64,000 bases of DNA from Primula veris. Its lineage: Eukaryota; Streptophyta; Magnoliopsida; Ericales; Primulaceae. The position numbers and the translations under genes are program-made. The DNA is taken from NCBI GenBank assembly GCA_963682055.1, contig OY821744.1, positions 35,564,967 to 35,628,966 of the forward strand. The letters are read 5' to 3'. The number at the start of each line of letters is the position of its first letter. The first letter of the stretch is position 1. Under the pieces are notes generated by a model. The model made no database searches. It saw only the letters and a list, made by a program, of their open reading frames with translations, and had not been told where the DNA came from. Below, piece by piece: positions 12,301 through 26,100 of the stretch.

Positions 12301-15300
12301 TTTCTTAACATTGAGGTGACATCAGTAATGTCTTAGCTGAGTCTGGCAGCCATGTATTTTAAGTGTCTCAGTATTGAACTCGATATTGATTTGATAAACT
12401 TAAATTCTTAACTTTTTTGCTAGTACGCAGTGGGAGAGGAATATGGAGATGCTTGTATGATCCAAACTCTTCACTTCTTGTAACTGCTGGTTTTGATTCT
12501 TCAATAAAGGTACACAAGCTTCATGATTCTACGGAAGTGAAAGAACTCGCTGTCAGAGCAATTGATTTCGCTATTCGTATCCCCTGTGCATCAGATAATG
12601 CTGGACTCATGAACAGGTACATAATTTTTTAATATATTAGAGGTAGCACGGAACATATTCATGGTTTGTCGCAAATGTAATTAATAATTCCTGATAACAT
12701 AGTCTGTTCAACTCTTGTAGCAAAAGTGAATATGTGAGGTGCCTACATTTTGCTCGTGAAAATACGCTATACGTCGCCACAAACACCGGTTACCTGTACC
12801 TTGCTACACTATCAAACACGGAAGATGTTAGATGGATAGAACTTGTGCGGGTCAGTGAAGCTGTGGCAATTGTTTGCATGGATGTATTGTCCATAGTATC
12901 ATCTGATAATCCTATCATTGGTGAAGATTGGGTTGCTTGTGGAGATGGTAAAGGGAATATGACTATAGTCAGCATTATCAGTGATGATAGTAAAATGCCT
13001 AAAGTCGGCGTCACATTTACTTGGTCTGCTGGATTAGAGAGGCAACTCTTGGGAACATATTGGTGCAAATCCCTTGGTAGCAGGTAAACACATTTTTTTA
13101 TACCATGAGAAGTCATTTTTCACAAACATACAGAGTATCAGGCATGCATTATATATATATATATATATATAATGCATGCCTGATACCTTAAATTTGTACC
13201 TGGCTGTGCTTGTGACGCGATGGCACTGAAGCTCGTTTATTTTCCTTTTATTTGTCAGTACATTGACTATTCAATGTTATTTTCCTATTAATGCCATTTT
13301 TCTATAACTTCTATAATCCCTTACTTTTGTTCTGTCCTTATAATGTTGTCAATGCTTTAGTTGTTTTATTGTCTATGTTTTCTGTCATGTAGATTCATCT
13401 TCACTTCTGATCCTAGAGGAACATTGACGTTATGGAGATTAGGCGATCCTTTACGACCTGCTTCACACGATACATTAAGAAGTTCTGGTGTCTCTTTCAT
13501 AGCAAGGTTTGTGTCATGCTTTGGTATACGGATTATGTGTTTAGACGCGTCGTTTGAGCAAGAGGTAAATGTTCAGTTTATTGATTATGAATTCCTTTGT
13601 TATTGCAGCTCATTTTTAGGATCTATATATTAGTTTATTGCTATCTATAAAAAAATATCATTATATTCTCTTCAGATGCTGGTTTGTGGAGATCTTCGTG
13701 GCAATTTGATGTTGTTCCCTATGTTCAAGCATCTCTTATTGGGTATATCTTCTGAACCAGAAAAAGAAGTATGTACATTGAACCATTTTAAAAGCGCACA
13801 TGGGATATCCAGCGTCTGCAGCATTTCAGTTGCTAGCTACAGTTCTAGCCAACTTGAAATACTATCGGTGTGTGCCATCCAACTTTCTTTTCATTTAAAG
13901 AGTTCAATTCAACCCTTTCAATCCTTTTTCTACCTTCTTCTCTGGTTTTCTGGCAAATGGAGCGGCGTAGTAACGGTTTTGTGAACATTAGTTGATAGCA
14001 TGTGTGTTGCTGACATTGGATATAAAAATCTCACACCCTTCACTTTTCTCGTTAGATGGATTTATTTTACTAAAGATATTAGTTGAATGACTATATGGGG
14101 AATTTTACTTTCCCTGAAGGGAAACATATGGGTGTAGGATCTACGTAAAAAAAGATAGTTGAAATCAAGCTCCCTGTAATCTTGTATTTCTTTTATCTGT
14201 ATTTTTTTGAAGGCAGCTGAATGAGTTATGTGCTCACTTGTGTTAGTTTTGCTTTTCAGACCGGAGGAGATGGTTGTATATGCTCATTGGAATATGACGG
14301 CAGTACGCAGATTTTGGACTTTCTAGGAATGAAACAAATGAAAGAGTTGAGTTTGGTACAATCCGTGTCTTCGAATTTTTTGACAAAAGGCAGCTATGTG
14401 ATAGGTTTCTCATCGACCAACTTCCTAATATGGAACTTAGCTAGCGAGGCAAAGGTAGCATTTCTTCCTCTCCTCTATAGATCCAAATGGTGTATATGTT
14501 GAGTCCTGAAATTCAATCATGTTTGAACAGGTTGTTCAAGTTCCATGTGGGGGCTGGCGTCGGCCCTATTCTTATTGTCTGGGTAATGTGCCAGAGACCC
14601 AGAACTGCTTTGCATTTGTAAAGGTTTCTTTTATTCCCTCATTTTTTCTTTCAAGATAAGAGAAGTGAATTAGCTTCCTTTTGCTCATTGCTATTATGTT
14701 CCCGCTCCCTAAAATGAATAAAGAAGTCCACTTTTACATGTATTAGCTTGTGTATGAAGTTAAAAAAATTCTATTAGCCCACGCAAATGCCTAATTGAAA
14801 AAGACCATACCTACTTCCTAAACTATCTAAATTTTTGGAGGATTGAACTTGCTCAAGAAACTCAGTTTCTTAGGCTTTTTATATTTATGCCGTTGTTGGA
14901 TATCGACACACTTGCTTATTAATCATAAATTTATTAAAAACAGTTAAATTGCTCTTTCTTTATTTTAATTATTGTTTTTACCCTTGAAAGGATGAGATCA
15001 TATATATTCGAAAGTTCTGGATTCATGACAGCGAGAGGAAGATATATCCACAGAATTTGCATTTACAGTTTCATGGCAGGGAGATGCATTCCATTTGTTT
15101 TATTTCTGATAACTCTCCATCCGATTCAAATAAAGTTCAGTTATCCAAACCGTGTTGGATTGCTACTGGTTGTGAAGATGGAACTGTGAGAATGACCGGG
15201 TATAAACCATTCCCCTTGTTGAATGACCCCTCAATGATGAATATTAGTAATTTTTAATCAGCGTTACACCATGAATTATTTTGGACATTTAGATTGCATA

Positions 15301-18300
15301 ACAGTTTGTTATGTTTGACTAATAAAGTAACAATAATGCAGGTATGATCCAAGTATAGGAGAGTGGTATGCTTCAACGCTGCTAGGCGAACATGTAGGAG
15401 GATCATCAGTGAGATCTCTATGCTATATATCAACACTTCATGAATATTCTCAGGATCTATCTACTCTACCTGTAGAGACAAATATGCATCAAGCTACAGA
15501 TAAACTTTCCTTATTAATTTCTGTTGGAGCTAAGCGTGTCCTAACCTGTTGGAAACAAAAAAATAGAGCTATAGAACAAAAGGAAGAAACAGTTGCGCCA
15601 GAATTGTCGCCGTCAATGTCATTCCAATGGCTGTCCTCTGACATGCCAGTTAAGCAATGCAGCACACGTGGAGGGAGGAAAGAGGAAGTAGCTACTGAGA
15701 AAAAAGTTGAGAATGATGCATTATCTTATCCAGAAGAAGAGAAGTTGGTATCAGATAGATGCTTAGGAGATGAGTATGAAAACGACTGGAGATACTTGGC
15801 AGTTACTGCTTTCCTTGTTAAGGTTTCATATCCCAGGTTTAGGAACACGGCTGTAACTTTTGCGTTTATTTGTTACGTGGACAACATATTTATCGTTAAT
15901 GAGATTGTATTTTTATTTCTGCTCTTTCAGGTTAACTGTCTGTTTCGTTGTTGTCGCTTGTTCGGATGCTACACTTGCATTGCGAGCGCTTTTGTTACCG
16001 TATAGACTCTGGTAAGCTCAAAGTTGGATATCTTATGTGCCATTAGGTAGATTTCTGATGATCTGATATTCATGTTCATCTCTTTCTTTTTGTTATGTTG
16101 TAGGTTTGACATTGCATCATTAGTCCCGCAATCAACGCCCATTTTGGCATTGCAGCATGCTGTTATTCCAGTGGCAGCAACTTCCGATGGTCAGTTTATG
16201 ATCAATACTTGCTTCTATTTACTATAGGAAACATCATGTTGCTATTTCGTAAATTTCATGAATTTGGTTAACACTTTGTTTAAGAGTCTCTGTATTGAGT
16301 ATATACAAAATAAAACGAAATTCAGATACAGGTATATATGAGCATCGGTTATATTTTTATTGGGCGCCTTTTTTCTTTTTTGACTGACGGATTCGTTTGG
16401 GATATGGGAGTTACACCGGTTTAGTACGGGTATATGATACGTTGATTTCATCATTTTGTTTTCTAAAATGGGAAAAAGGTTGAACTTCATAAACGTGAGA
16501 AAATAACATACTCTTTAAGTTTGGTGTACTTATGGTTAATCTATAAGACGAGTGATTAAAAAGTAGAAAATAGTGATAAGTTCGTTACAAAAATCAGATA
16601 GTTAGAAGCCGATCAACTGTGATCATAAAATATAGTCAATGATTGTCCATATCATCGGATTTAACTCAACCGGATAGAATAAGATGCATGAATTTGATTT
16701 TTTTGCTCGTCATTTTTTTGGGGACAGATTATATAAATCTTATCATGCAAGTAAATTCTTTGAAGAAGTAACTCTTGTATATTTGCTGTATAATATCCCG
16801 AATTTTGAAAAAAAAATTGTATCAGCGAATTAGTGTCGTGTCGGATACAGTACCAATATCCGTATCTGTGCAACATAGGTGTATACATATCTGTGGGGTT
16901 TTCTTGACATAACATGTGGATCTTACTGAAGACTGGAGTAGAATTTACAATGATATGAAATTCATATTTGGCAATGTTAGAACTCCTAGCTAAGTAGTTG
17001 GATCACATTTCCTTTTGATTGCAGCTATTAATTGTAATAATATTACATTGAAGATAAATAACAATTTTGGTAGCTTAGGCTGATCAATATCTTGCTTTAC
17101 ACATGTATGATAGCGCTTCTTGCAATTTATCTTTGTTAGGTCCAAATTTCTTGCACTAGGATTCTGTCATTTATCGATATTGTCTGTGTTAGAATTTTCT
17201 TTATAATGAATGCCATCCGCTTTGTTTTCAGTGAATGATCACTCCAAGAGTGTCTATGTTGTCATTGGCGGATCTACTGATGGAAACATTACCTTTTGGG
17301 ATCTGACCCAAAGTGTTGAAAAGTTCATCCATTCATTGCCAGCTCTTCAATTGGAAAAGACAATAGATTGCCAGAAACGGCCACGCACTGGGAGAGGGAG
17401 CCAAGGTGGTCGGTGGTGGAAATCATCAGTTCAAAATATCCCCTTTCCAAACCCAAATGATAGCGAGGTTAATGATGTTAATTGGTTAAAACCTGTATTA
17501 CATGATATTCCAACCGAATCCAATGATTCTTCAAATGGTGAAACTAATAGTGTGAAGTGTAGTGTATGGCCTTTACTAGTTCTGAGTGGAGTTCATCAGT
17601 CTGGAGTAAATTGTTTGCATATATCAGCTATACCAAAGGGTAAAACTGGTACCAATTTTGGTGGAAATCTGTACTGTGTGTTGAGTGGTGGTGATGATCA
17701 AGCCCTTCACTCCCTGGTGTTTGATCTGGAAATGCTACCTTTAAGCCAGTGCACCAAGTATAAAATACAAAAAATAGTTTGTGATTCCAGTACAAATGGA
17801 GTTACAGAGACTGATGTTCGTTTTGGCCAACCTTCTAATTACTCTATTAGAGTTTGTCATCGTGGCAAGGTTGCCTCGGCACACAGTTCAGCTGTAAAAG
17901 GTATGGCTTCACATGCTCTAGATTGGAAAAACCCTGATCTGTCGGTCTTGAATGGCCAAATATTAAAAGACGGCTTCCTTCCTCTTAATCATCGAAATAG
18001 TTAACTGAAAAAATGTGTAATTCTTGTAAAGATAACTAACTGTCATATCTTCTTTTGTCATGATCTTTAAATTTGGTGCAAACAATAGAGATATTAAAGC
18101 GTAATTATCACAGTGCTTTACTAGAAAATCAATAAAATGTTGAAAAGCAAGATTAGAGATTAAAGTCTTTTCCTTTGGATGTGAACTTTTAAGTTTAGTA
18201 GTTTGTTAACCTTCGGAAAGTACTCAATATTTAGCTAGCTATACATATGCTCATTCATATGTACCTTAAAGTTTCAAAGTATGTGTGGACAGAGAAAAAC

Positions 18301-18741
18301 ACAAACCTTCTTGCACTTCTTTGGCAAGTTCTATTTTGTAACATTGAAAAAAATTAATTAAACTTTGTCGCATTTTTGAAGGAATCTGGACGGATGGGTC
18401 TTATGTGTTCTCAACTGGTCTCGACCAGCGGATAAGGTGTTGGGTTGTAGAGGAGAATGGGAAATTAGAGGAGAGGTCTTGTTTAATCGTAAGCGTGCCT
18501 GAGCCAGAAGCACTCGATGCAAGACCCTATGGAAAGTAAGAGAACTGGTTTTGAATTTGAATATTTTACATCGTCTTTCAGTTGTACTTTCAAGTTAATA
18601 TATCTATTCTTTACATTTGTCTAAATTTTGTTATTGTTATTGGTTGGACTTGGGTATAGAGACTGTTATCAGATTGTGGTTGCTGGCAGAGGGATGCAAA
18701 TAGTTGATTTCTCCACCTTAAGTGACAGCATGAATTTGTAA
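9323..18741 (+). CDS. WD-repeat protein, WDR6/Trm734-like (tRNA 2'-O-methylation partner)
   Basis: Twenty exons give about 1339 residues: 9323-9440, 9565-9884, 9980-10085, 10196-10278, 10738-10937, 11035-11167, 11843-11925, 12431-12616, 12721-13083, 13393-13564, 13676-13867, 14260-14454, 14531-14623, 14991-15199, 15342-15836, 15931-16011, 16104-16189, 17232-17900, 18382-18535, 18660-18741 (TAA). All introns are GT-AG and phases agree. The product resembles Arabidopsis At4g01860. WD-type units are visible, for example LAGHEGSIFRIDWS with SDDRSARLWD, HNARVWDCC with AGEDCTCRVW, and STGLDQRIRCW near the C-terminus. In animals and yeast, WDR6/Trm734 binds the FTSJ1/Trm7 methyltransferase and directs ribose methylation of anticodon-loop position 34; that role here is inferred. 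Exon 2 contains a serine run encoded by a TTC-type microsatellite (about 9661-9705). A terminal-exon 3' UTR intron (about 18795-18966) is possible. Confidence 0.9.
13135..13186. repeat. Perfect 52-bp palindrome in an intron of the WDR6-like gene
   Basis: The left arm GTATCAGGCATGCATT followed by an AT run is the exact reverse complement of the right arm. The two 26-bp arms meet inside the AT repeat with no spacer. It lies in intron 9 (13084-13392) and could extrude as a cruciform or form an RNA hairpin. Confidence 0.95.
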
Positions 18742-20135
18742 CATATTGCACTAATCCTGAAACCCAAGAATCGGATCTGGTGAGATACCAAGGTATGATC
18801 CTTTTTTCCTTTAACTTACGGCCATAGTTCAATTTCATTTGTTTTCCTAATCGTGATTTGGTATTCCATCATTGTTGTGTCTCGGATGTGAACAGTGTGT
18901 AGGGAATGTAAAGCGCAGTTAGATTTTACTATGAAACTAACTCAAAGCTTTGTGGCCTTCTTGCAGGGCATGCGTTTGGAGATTTGCTTGGTTAGAAGAA
19001 AGGGACAAGTTCTCAAACCAAAAACAGGATCCGTAAAGTGAGTCTGTTGATTGTAGCCATTATTTGTAGCACCGACTTTTGCAGCCTCTGGTATTGTCTC
19101 AGTTAAATTTTATTCGATTTTTAAGAGTTCCCTAGTCTAAACGATGCCGATGCTTGCCACTTAAAGCACTTTGATGGTAGAAAATGACATGCACTTCTTT
19201 GAGAGCACCGAGATAACAGTGTCGGTATTTACTTGGTATGGTTATCATTTTCTGCTCCTGTTCTTTCTTGTAGCCTGCTCGTAATATCTTACATCTTAAG
19301 TTGAGAAGTATTGCTTTCTTTATATCAGTATTAAACTCAAAATAACTGGAAAAGAATGGTAAACCAGTAAAATTATTATTATTATTATTATTATGTGTTA
19401 TTTTAAACTCTCCTTTTACTAAGCTGTCATTTGCATTTTGTTCAATTATATATCTGCTATTACTCAGTTTTTCTGGTAGGAAGTTTTTTGAGTACTTTTT
19501 ACTATTTATGGGTCTTTCTTCTCAAATTAAATTTGCTCTAGCTTCCTGAAGCTCTGCTTTCACATCATTAGTCACTTGCATCCGTACTTTTGAGTTAAAT
19601 CTTTATCTGGTCATTATTTATTGAATAAATTAGTATCCCCTGTACTTTGGGTGAAATTTCCAATTGGTTCTCATAGTTTCAATTGCGGTACTATCTCTCT
19701 CTATGTTCAATAAGCCCACACAGACCAGATATTTTTGCATAGGTTATGCAGAAGGTATCACTTATGTAATTTATTCAAAGTAGGGGACCAACGACGTAGT
19801 AAATTGACACTACGGAAACATCCACGGAGATCAATGTTTTTGCCATTGAGGGATTGTATCGAGTTGTATGCATTCAGAACTCAACCATTAGGACTTGCAT
19901 CCAATCAAGGTTGCTTGTGCTGAAATCCCGCATATCATGTATTCATGTACCAGCAACAGATGATGAATAAATTTACCAACACTCTCACTGGTCGTAATTA
20001 TTCTTGTTACAAAATAATAACATATGAATTTACAGCATATACTATACTGGAAAATTTTCTCATTTCTGACTGTAGGGTTCCTGGCAAGAGTTGTTGATGA
20101 CCCGATGGAAACACGTGTATACTAATTCTCATTTA
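18742..20135. other. Convergent intergenic region (WDR6-like and SECA1 3' ends)
   Basis: The two genes converge here, so both 3' UTRs fall in this 1.4 kb. A possible 3' UTR intron of the WDR6-like gene begins near 18795 (AAG|GTATGA) and ends near 18966 (TTGCAG). There is a short TTA run at about 19375-19393. No further coding sequence is supported. Confidence 0.6.
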
Positions 20136-23100
20136 CTAGTCCTGCTTCTCAGTGACAATACTCTCACCCAAGCTTTTACTCTGCTGTGATTGTTCCTGAC
20201 CCTTGACCAATACTGGTTTAAACTGAAATAACAAATAATATTTTCATAAATACTGACAATAATAAATAATGGTACCTCAACAAGCCATATCAATAGGAGG
20301 TGTACATACACACGCATATACCTGGTAAATTGAGTAGATGACGTTTCTTCTAATCTGTGCCATCATTTCAATGAAAAGATTGTACCCTTCAAGTTTGTAC
20401 TCGATTAGAGGATCCCGTTGTGCGTATCCACGCAAACCAACGGCTTGTTGAACAAACTTGAGAGCTTGCAGATGCTCTTTCCATAACCTGTCTATATTGC
20501 TCAATACCAGGAACCTTTCTGCATCCTTCATCAATCCTGGTGCCTGCTTTTCCACTATTTCCTGTAATACACATTAAGATATAATTACCATATTACTTGA
20601 TATTTATGAACTAAATCGAGCTGTATCAGGTGAAAATCGTAGTGAACAAGTACACACCCTTTTTAGCATATATGCTTCACGTCCACGGAGATGGAGGTAA
20701 TCCCGCAACTCCTCATAATTTGACGATTTGCTCTTTAACAAATCTGGAGTCAACTCGTTCAACAAATAGCAATACCTAATAACAAGCAGTGTTTTGGTGA
20801 ATTATTTTCGCCAAATTCAATTCAATAAAGACATCGCAGATGCTGGACTATATATTAAATAACTGAGCTGTGCAGCAATCAGGAAAAAAGGTTTTAAGAA
20901 AATGCAATTTGCAAGAATTGAAATATAAAAAGTCAGAGATGGAGCTTACTGTTGGATTTTTGCGACAAGCTTTTCAAAATCCCAACTTTCTCTTGGAGCA
21001 TCAGGTCCAATATTTGCCTATAACAAACTAACGACTGCTGAGAAAAGTGCTATAATTTATGGAAAAAGCAGCGACAGAAAAAAATGACTACTATTAATTG
21101 TGTCCATGCAAAGTTCACCTCTAAAATATCGTCCATGGTCAATTCAGCATATTCAATTAGAAGGGACTGAAGATTGTCAGATTCAAGGGCTCTTCTCCTC
21201 TCTGTATAGACACGGTCTCTTTGGCTGTTCAAAACATCATCAAACTCAAACAACTGTTTTCTGAGATCAAAAAAGTAATTCTCCACTTTCCGCTGAGCCT
21301 CATCCAGTGCTTTCGTCAACATCTTGGATTCGATAGGAAGATCTTCAACTCTAAACGCTCTCATCATACCCTACATGTTTGTAAAATTAGAAATTAAGCA
21401 ACATTTCATGTAAAAAGAAGCATACTAGAGTAGTTCGCATCTAGAGAATAGACCTGAATTCTATCACCACCAAAAATACGAAATATATTATCTTCAAGAC
21501 TAAGGAAGAAGCGGGAACTTCCAGGATCCCCTTGTCTGCCACTCCGGCCGCGTAGCTGCGAAAACAAAGTTGCAAATGCTTTTGTGAAAAAGAGCATGTA
21601 TGTTTTCAACCAATTTTTTTGTGAAAACAATCATGGAAGCAAAGAAGAAATTTAACGGGAAATCAAAGAAAGAAAGGATAAAAAAGTACACATGAGAAAG
21701 AGAACGAGGAAGGAGAAATAGATCATTTGAGAAAGGGAGAACTGAAACAAATGAAGATTAAAACCTGATTGTCAATTCGACGAGATTCATGGCGTTCTGT
21801 CCCAACTACATGAAGTCCACCAGCTGAAACCACCTGTACCAATGGAAGGAATCGGCAATTCAATAAAAATTATTACACCTGTACCACTAAGATAGAAAAG
21901 ATACATGAAACAAAACGCTTCTATGAACAGTTTGACCTTCTTCTTTTCCTCATCTGTATAGCCCTTATACTCTTTCATGATCTCCAAAAAGGCACTTCTC
22001 AGCACCGCTATAACCTCATCCGCAGCAGGACCCTGTCATTATACGCATATGTTATCACGCATCATAAAGATATTATAAAAATGTATATGGACACAGACAC
22101 AGGATGTGGATGTGGAATTCTGTATGTGCAGGCCTTTCTTTTACGTATAAGACCTGGAATATGCACAAGTTCACATAATCAAGCCACGACCTAGTTGCCT
22201 AACTCCTCAACAAAGTACCCATTTTTTTTCCCATTAAAATGTCTGTTTATTAAGGTAAAAAGAGTCAAATTAATACAAATTTGTTTTTCTAAAAAAAACT
22301 TGATGTTGCTTGTAACTTTCGAACTACTTGTACTTAGCAGAAAAAAACTCAGAAACAAAATAAAATTCAAGAGTTCCAATTGTTAGGCAATTGTCACAAA
22401 CCCATTAAGGGGAGAATCGAGAGAAAAGGAATGGGCTAAGTGATGTCTATGGTCAAGGTTAATGCAGGGTCACATATGATAGATTGAAAACGTGGTGGAG
22501 TTTAGTGCAATTAATGTAAACTCTAAGGGTCTGTTTGCAGTTAATTAGACAGCACATTAGCATAAGCAGTATAAGTAAAGAGGTCATGTATTCGTCCACT
22601 ATTATGAAGAAGAATATGATTTATTTTTATCCTTTAATTCCTGCACTTATTTTCAGCTTGTTTTCTTGTCATCGTTACTTTTTAGTCTTTATCAATATCA
22701 ACCTAGAAATCTTAATAACAATATTTTTTCCATTGCTTGCTATTGTTAGTTTGCTGTGAGCTTATAGACTAAGGTGATTCATCACAGCAATGTGGAAGAT
22801 AATCACCTGGTTCTGATTTATAATAGACATCATAACAATACGAGATCGTATGTTTCCATACGCAATGCATTCCACAAGTATTAATTGCTCGTAACATGTA
22901 TGAACCATTTCACCACTACATGGGCTTCCTTAGACTATTCATTCCCTAAACTGAAAAACTCGAATTTCTTTACCATCATCCAATATCTGAAATATAACTA
23001 TTACCTTTTCACAAGAACAAGATAGCCGTTCCTCGGCTTCTAGTTCAGTTAGCGATCTTTGACCCCATGTTTTAGCAGCTAACTCCACCGCTTCCTCACA

Positions 23101-26100
23101 CATCTTTATACTTTCTTTGGAAAGTACACACGGAAATAAATTCTCATTCACCTGAATCGTTTTCATTTTGAAACCAAGGATAGAAAAGTGACTTAGCATA
23201 CAAAATTAACTGAAACACACTTCACACAGTAAGTCAGAGCTAACCTTCCAAGACTTTTTTTGAGGTGCTTTCTTCACAGATACAAACACCCCTTCTCCAG
23301 GTTTAACAACTCTACAGCAAAATATTATGTTACAAACGAGTTAGTCAGAGTTAGAGACAACCATGGGTGTATTACAAAGGGTTCTCATTCTTCCTACAAT
23401 TGATCAAGTTTTCTTCTATTATTCCTGAACAATGGTATAAACAAGAAAAACAGTACAATGTGAACAAAAAGTGAAAGCCAGCGGGAAAGCTCATACGACT
23501 CTTAATTGTCTACTAGGTGCGGAATTCGCTCTCAAGCAAATGATACATTTGATGAAGGGGTAAAATAATACTTCTGGTCTAGTTTAGTTCTCTATACAGC
23601 TGGAATATGTCCGCGAAAAAAACCCGGTTATTTCTTTTCCTTTGGTGCAGTAAAAATTAACAAAAAAAGAAAATGCTAAACATCTATAGATGATTTACCT
23701 TGGCATAAGCATCTCCCTTAACTTCAACCTTGCCATGAATTCTGCATTGCCACCAAGGATAATATCTGTTCCACGACCAGCCATATTGGTAGCAATGGTC
23801 ACTGCCCCAAGACGACCGCTCTGTGCTACTATTTCTGCTTCTCTCTCCACGTTTTCTGGTTTTGCATTTAGAACCTTGAAACAAAAACACAATTTAGATA
23901 GCATTTCTTCAAGGGAAGAATATAGTAAAATAGTTCGAAAAAAACAAAAGATCTAGTTCTAATTATTTCTTAAACTTCTGGAAATAGTCTGCCATTAGCT
24001 ATGATCGAGGTTTTAATTATTTTGTCTTTTAAGATGAAAACAAAGTCTAGCAGCATAAGTTAAGAGAATAAAATGAACACACACACACCTCATGAGGTAT
24101 TTCAGCATCTTGCAACTGTTGGGATAAAACATCACTCTGCTCAACACTTGTCGTCCCAACAAGTACTGGACGTCCTGCTCTGTGCATTCTAGATATCTCT
24201 ACCACAACCGCCCTCCATTTTCCACTAGCAGCCTTGAACACCACGTCAGACTCGTCCTGATAAGATTTTTTGTAGAAATAAGGTCCTTGACAAGGTTTCC
24301 CACTTTAATGTGTGCCTATAAATCTATCTTAACTTCTAATTAATTTTTTTTCCGAAAGTGTGAAGTTGTCTGTCTTAACTTTTATTTTATTTTTGAAAGG
24401 TGTGAAGTTATCTTTAACAACCCCAGTGGTACCCAAATATGTTAGCTTTCTAGTTTAAAATGGTGTCCAATTTAAGAATTCATTATTCTTCCTTCCTGTG
24501 AAATCCACCATCTGGTTTCCCCATACTTATAATTTAGGACTATTTTAAGCATTAAAGCATGGGAATTTGATATTTAAAATAAAATAACAGACCTTTCTCA
24601 TCATTGGCTTGTTTGTAGGCACAGTTGTGACTTTCAGTTTGTATATACTCTCAAATTCCGCACTCTCGGTTGCTGCAGTTCCAGTCATGCCACATAATTT
24701 GGGAAACTTTACCAAAGCAACAAATCTAGGAATTAGAAAACAAAGATCTAGGAGCCTTTAAATTCTTCGGAGTAAGATGAAATAAATCCTTACCTGTAGA
24801 AAGAAATTTTGATAACTGATTGAAGCCAGAGTCACAGTTTCATTCTGGATTGGCAAAGCTTCCTTTGCTTCAACTGCCTGGTGGAGACCGTCACTCCAAC
24901 GCCTCCCCTGTCACACAATTAAGAGAAATAAATTCAAGAAAGCTTTTAGATTCTGTTTCCTGAATACAAATAAAAAACATACACTTAGCTGTGCCACTCG
25001 TCAAAAAATTAAGGGTAATTGAACTACCTGCATAACCCGGCCAGTGAACTCATCAACAATGAGAACTTCCTTGCCGCGAAGAATATAATTTACATCTTTC
25101 AAAAACAGTTCCTTTGCTTTTATGGCATTTAGCACATATGACGCCCACTGTTCTCGTGGATCATATAAATCTTTTGTATCCAAAATCTCCTCGGCATCTG
25201 CATATCCCTGTTCAGTAAGTAAAATTGTTTTCTGCTTCTCATCCACCTGCAACCACAAACCAAGTACCTCATAAAAAAAATTCATTGAAGTTCAAGACTT
25301 TATTTTTGTATGTTAGTCAATGGTTTGTTATTTTCTTCAAGAGAGCTATAATTCAGAGAAATGAAGATAATGGAAGCTCCGAGTCATACATTTTACGAAT
25401 GAACAATCTTAATATCAGAAGCCTAGTTTAAGATGAGAAAAAAGAGAGATTGCAGTGGAGACGAAATGCCTTTTCCGTTGAACATTTATTTGTTCTAGCA
25501 AGATGCATTTGTACAATTTGGCCAATTCCTTCAACTACTAAACTACTATTTCCAATATTTGGAGTGGTTGACCATTTTCACGTCCTATCTAGTAATACTC
25601 TAAAGTCTAAACTAATCTAAACATTTAAGATTTACTCCGATGGCATTCTTATTAACCATTCACCTTCAGTATTTCATAAAATTAAACTCGGGTTAAGAAA
25701 TTTACATTCCAAAAGCCACATGTCGCAAGTAAACCAGCAGAAATACAATGTTCCAGTATGGGTTTTAGAAATTTAAAGACAGGGCATGAAAGAAATAGGC
25801 CAGAAAACTTCAGCAACTAATTATGCTTGTATAGTCTGTATAACACTGTAAACTAACTTTACTAGGAAAAAAAATGCCAGTCTTAGAGCCGAAATGTCAT
25901 ACTGTGTAATGTATGTCACGCTCGAATGCTGCAGCGATCTTAGCAGCTTTGTAGTACCGATCGCTTGGCTTTTCTGCAGGTCCCGATATGATTAAAGGAG
26001 TCCTTGCTTCGTCAATAAGGATGGAATCAACCTCATCTATCACACAATAATTAAACCCCCTCAGAACAAGTTCATCAACACTCTGCAGGCAAGAAAATAA

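Noticed and set aside
16300..16900. Possible transposon fragment in WDR6-like intron 17
   Set aside because: Words such as GTGTCGTGTCGGATAC and TATCCGTATCTG hint at a repeat, but no terminal repeats or coding trace support a call.
17901..18004. Alternative C-terminus of the WDR6-like protein reading through into TAA at 18002-18004
   Set aside because: The donor at 17901 followed by exons 18382-18535 and 18660-18741 restores the conserved C-terminal WD unit; the readthrough would be intron retention.
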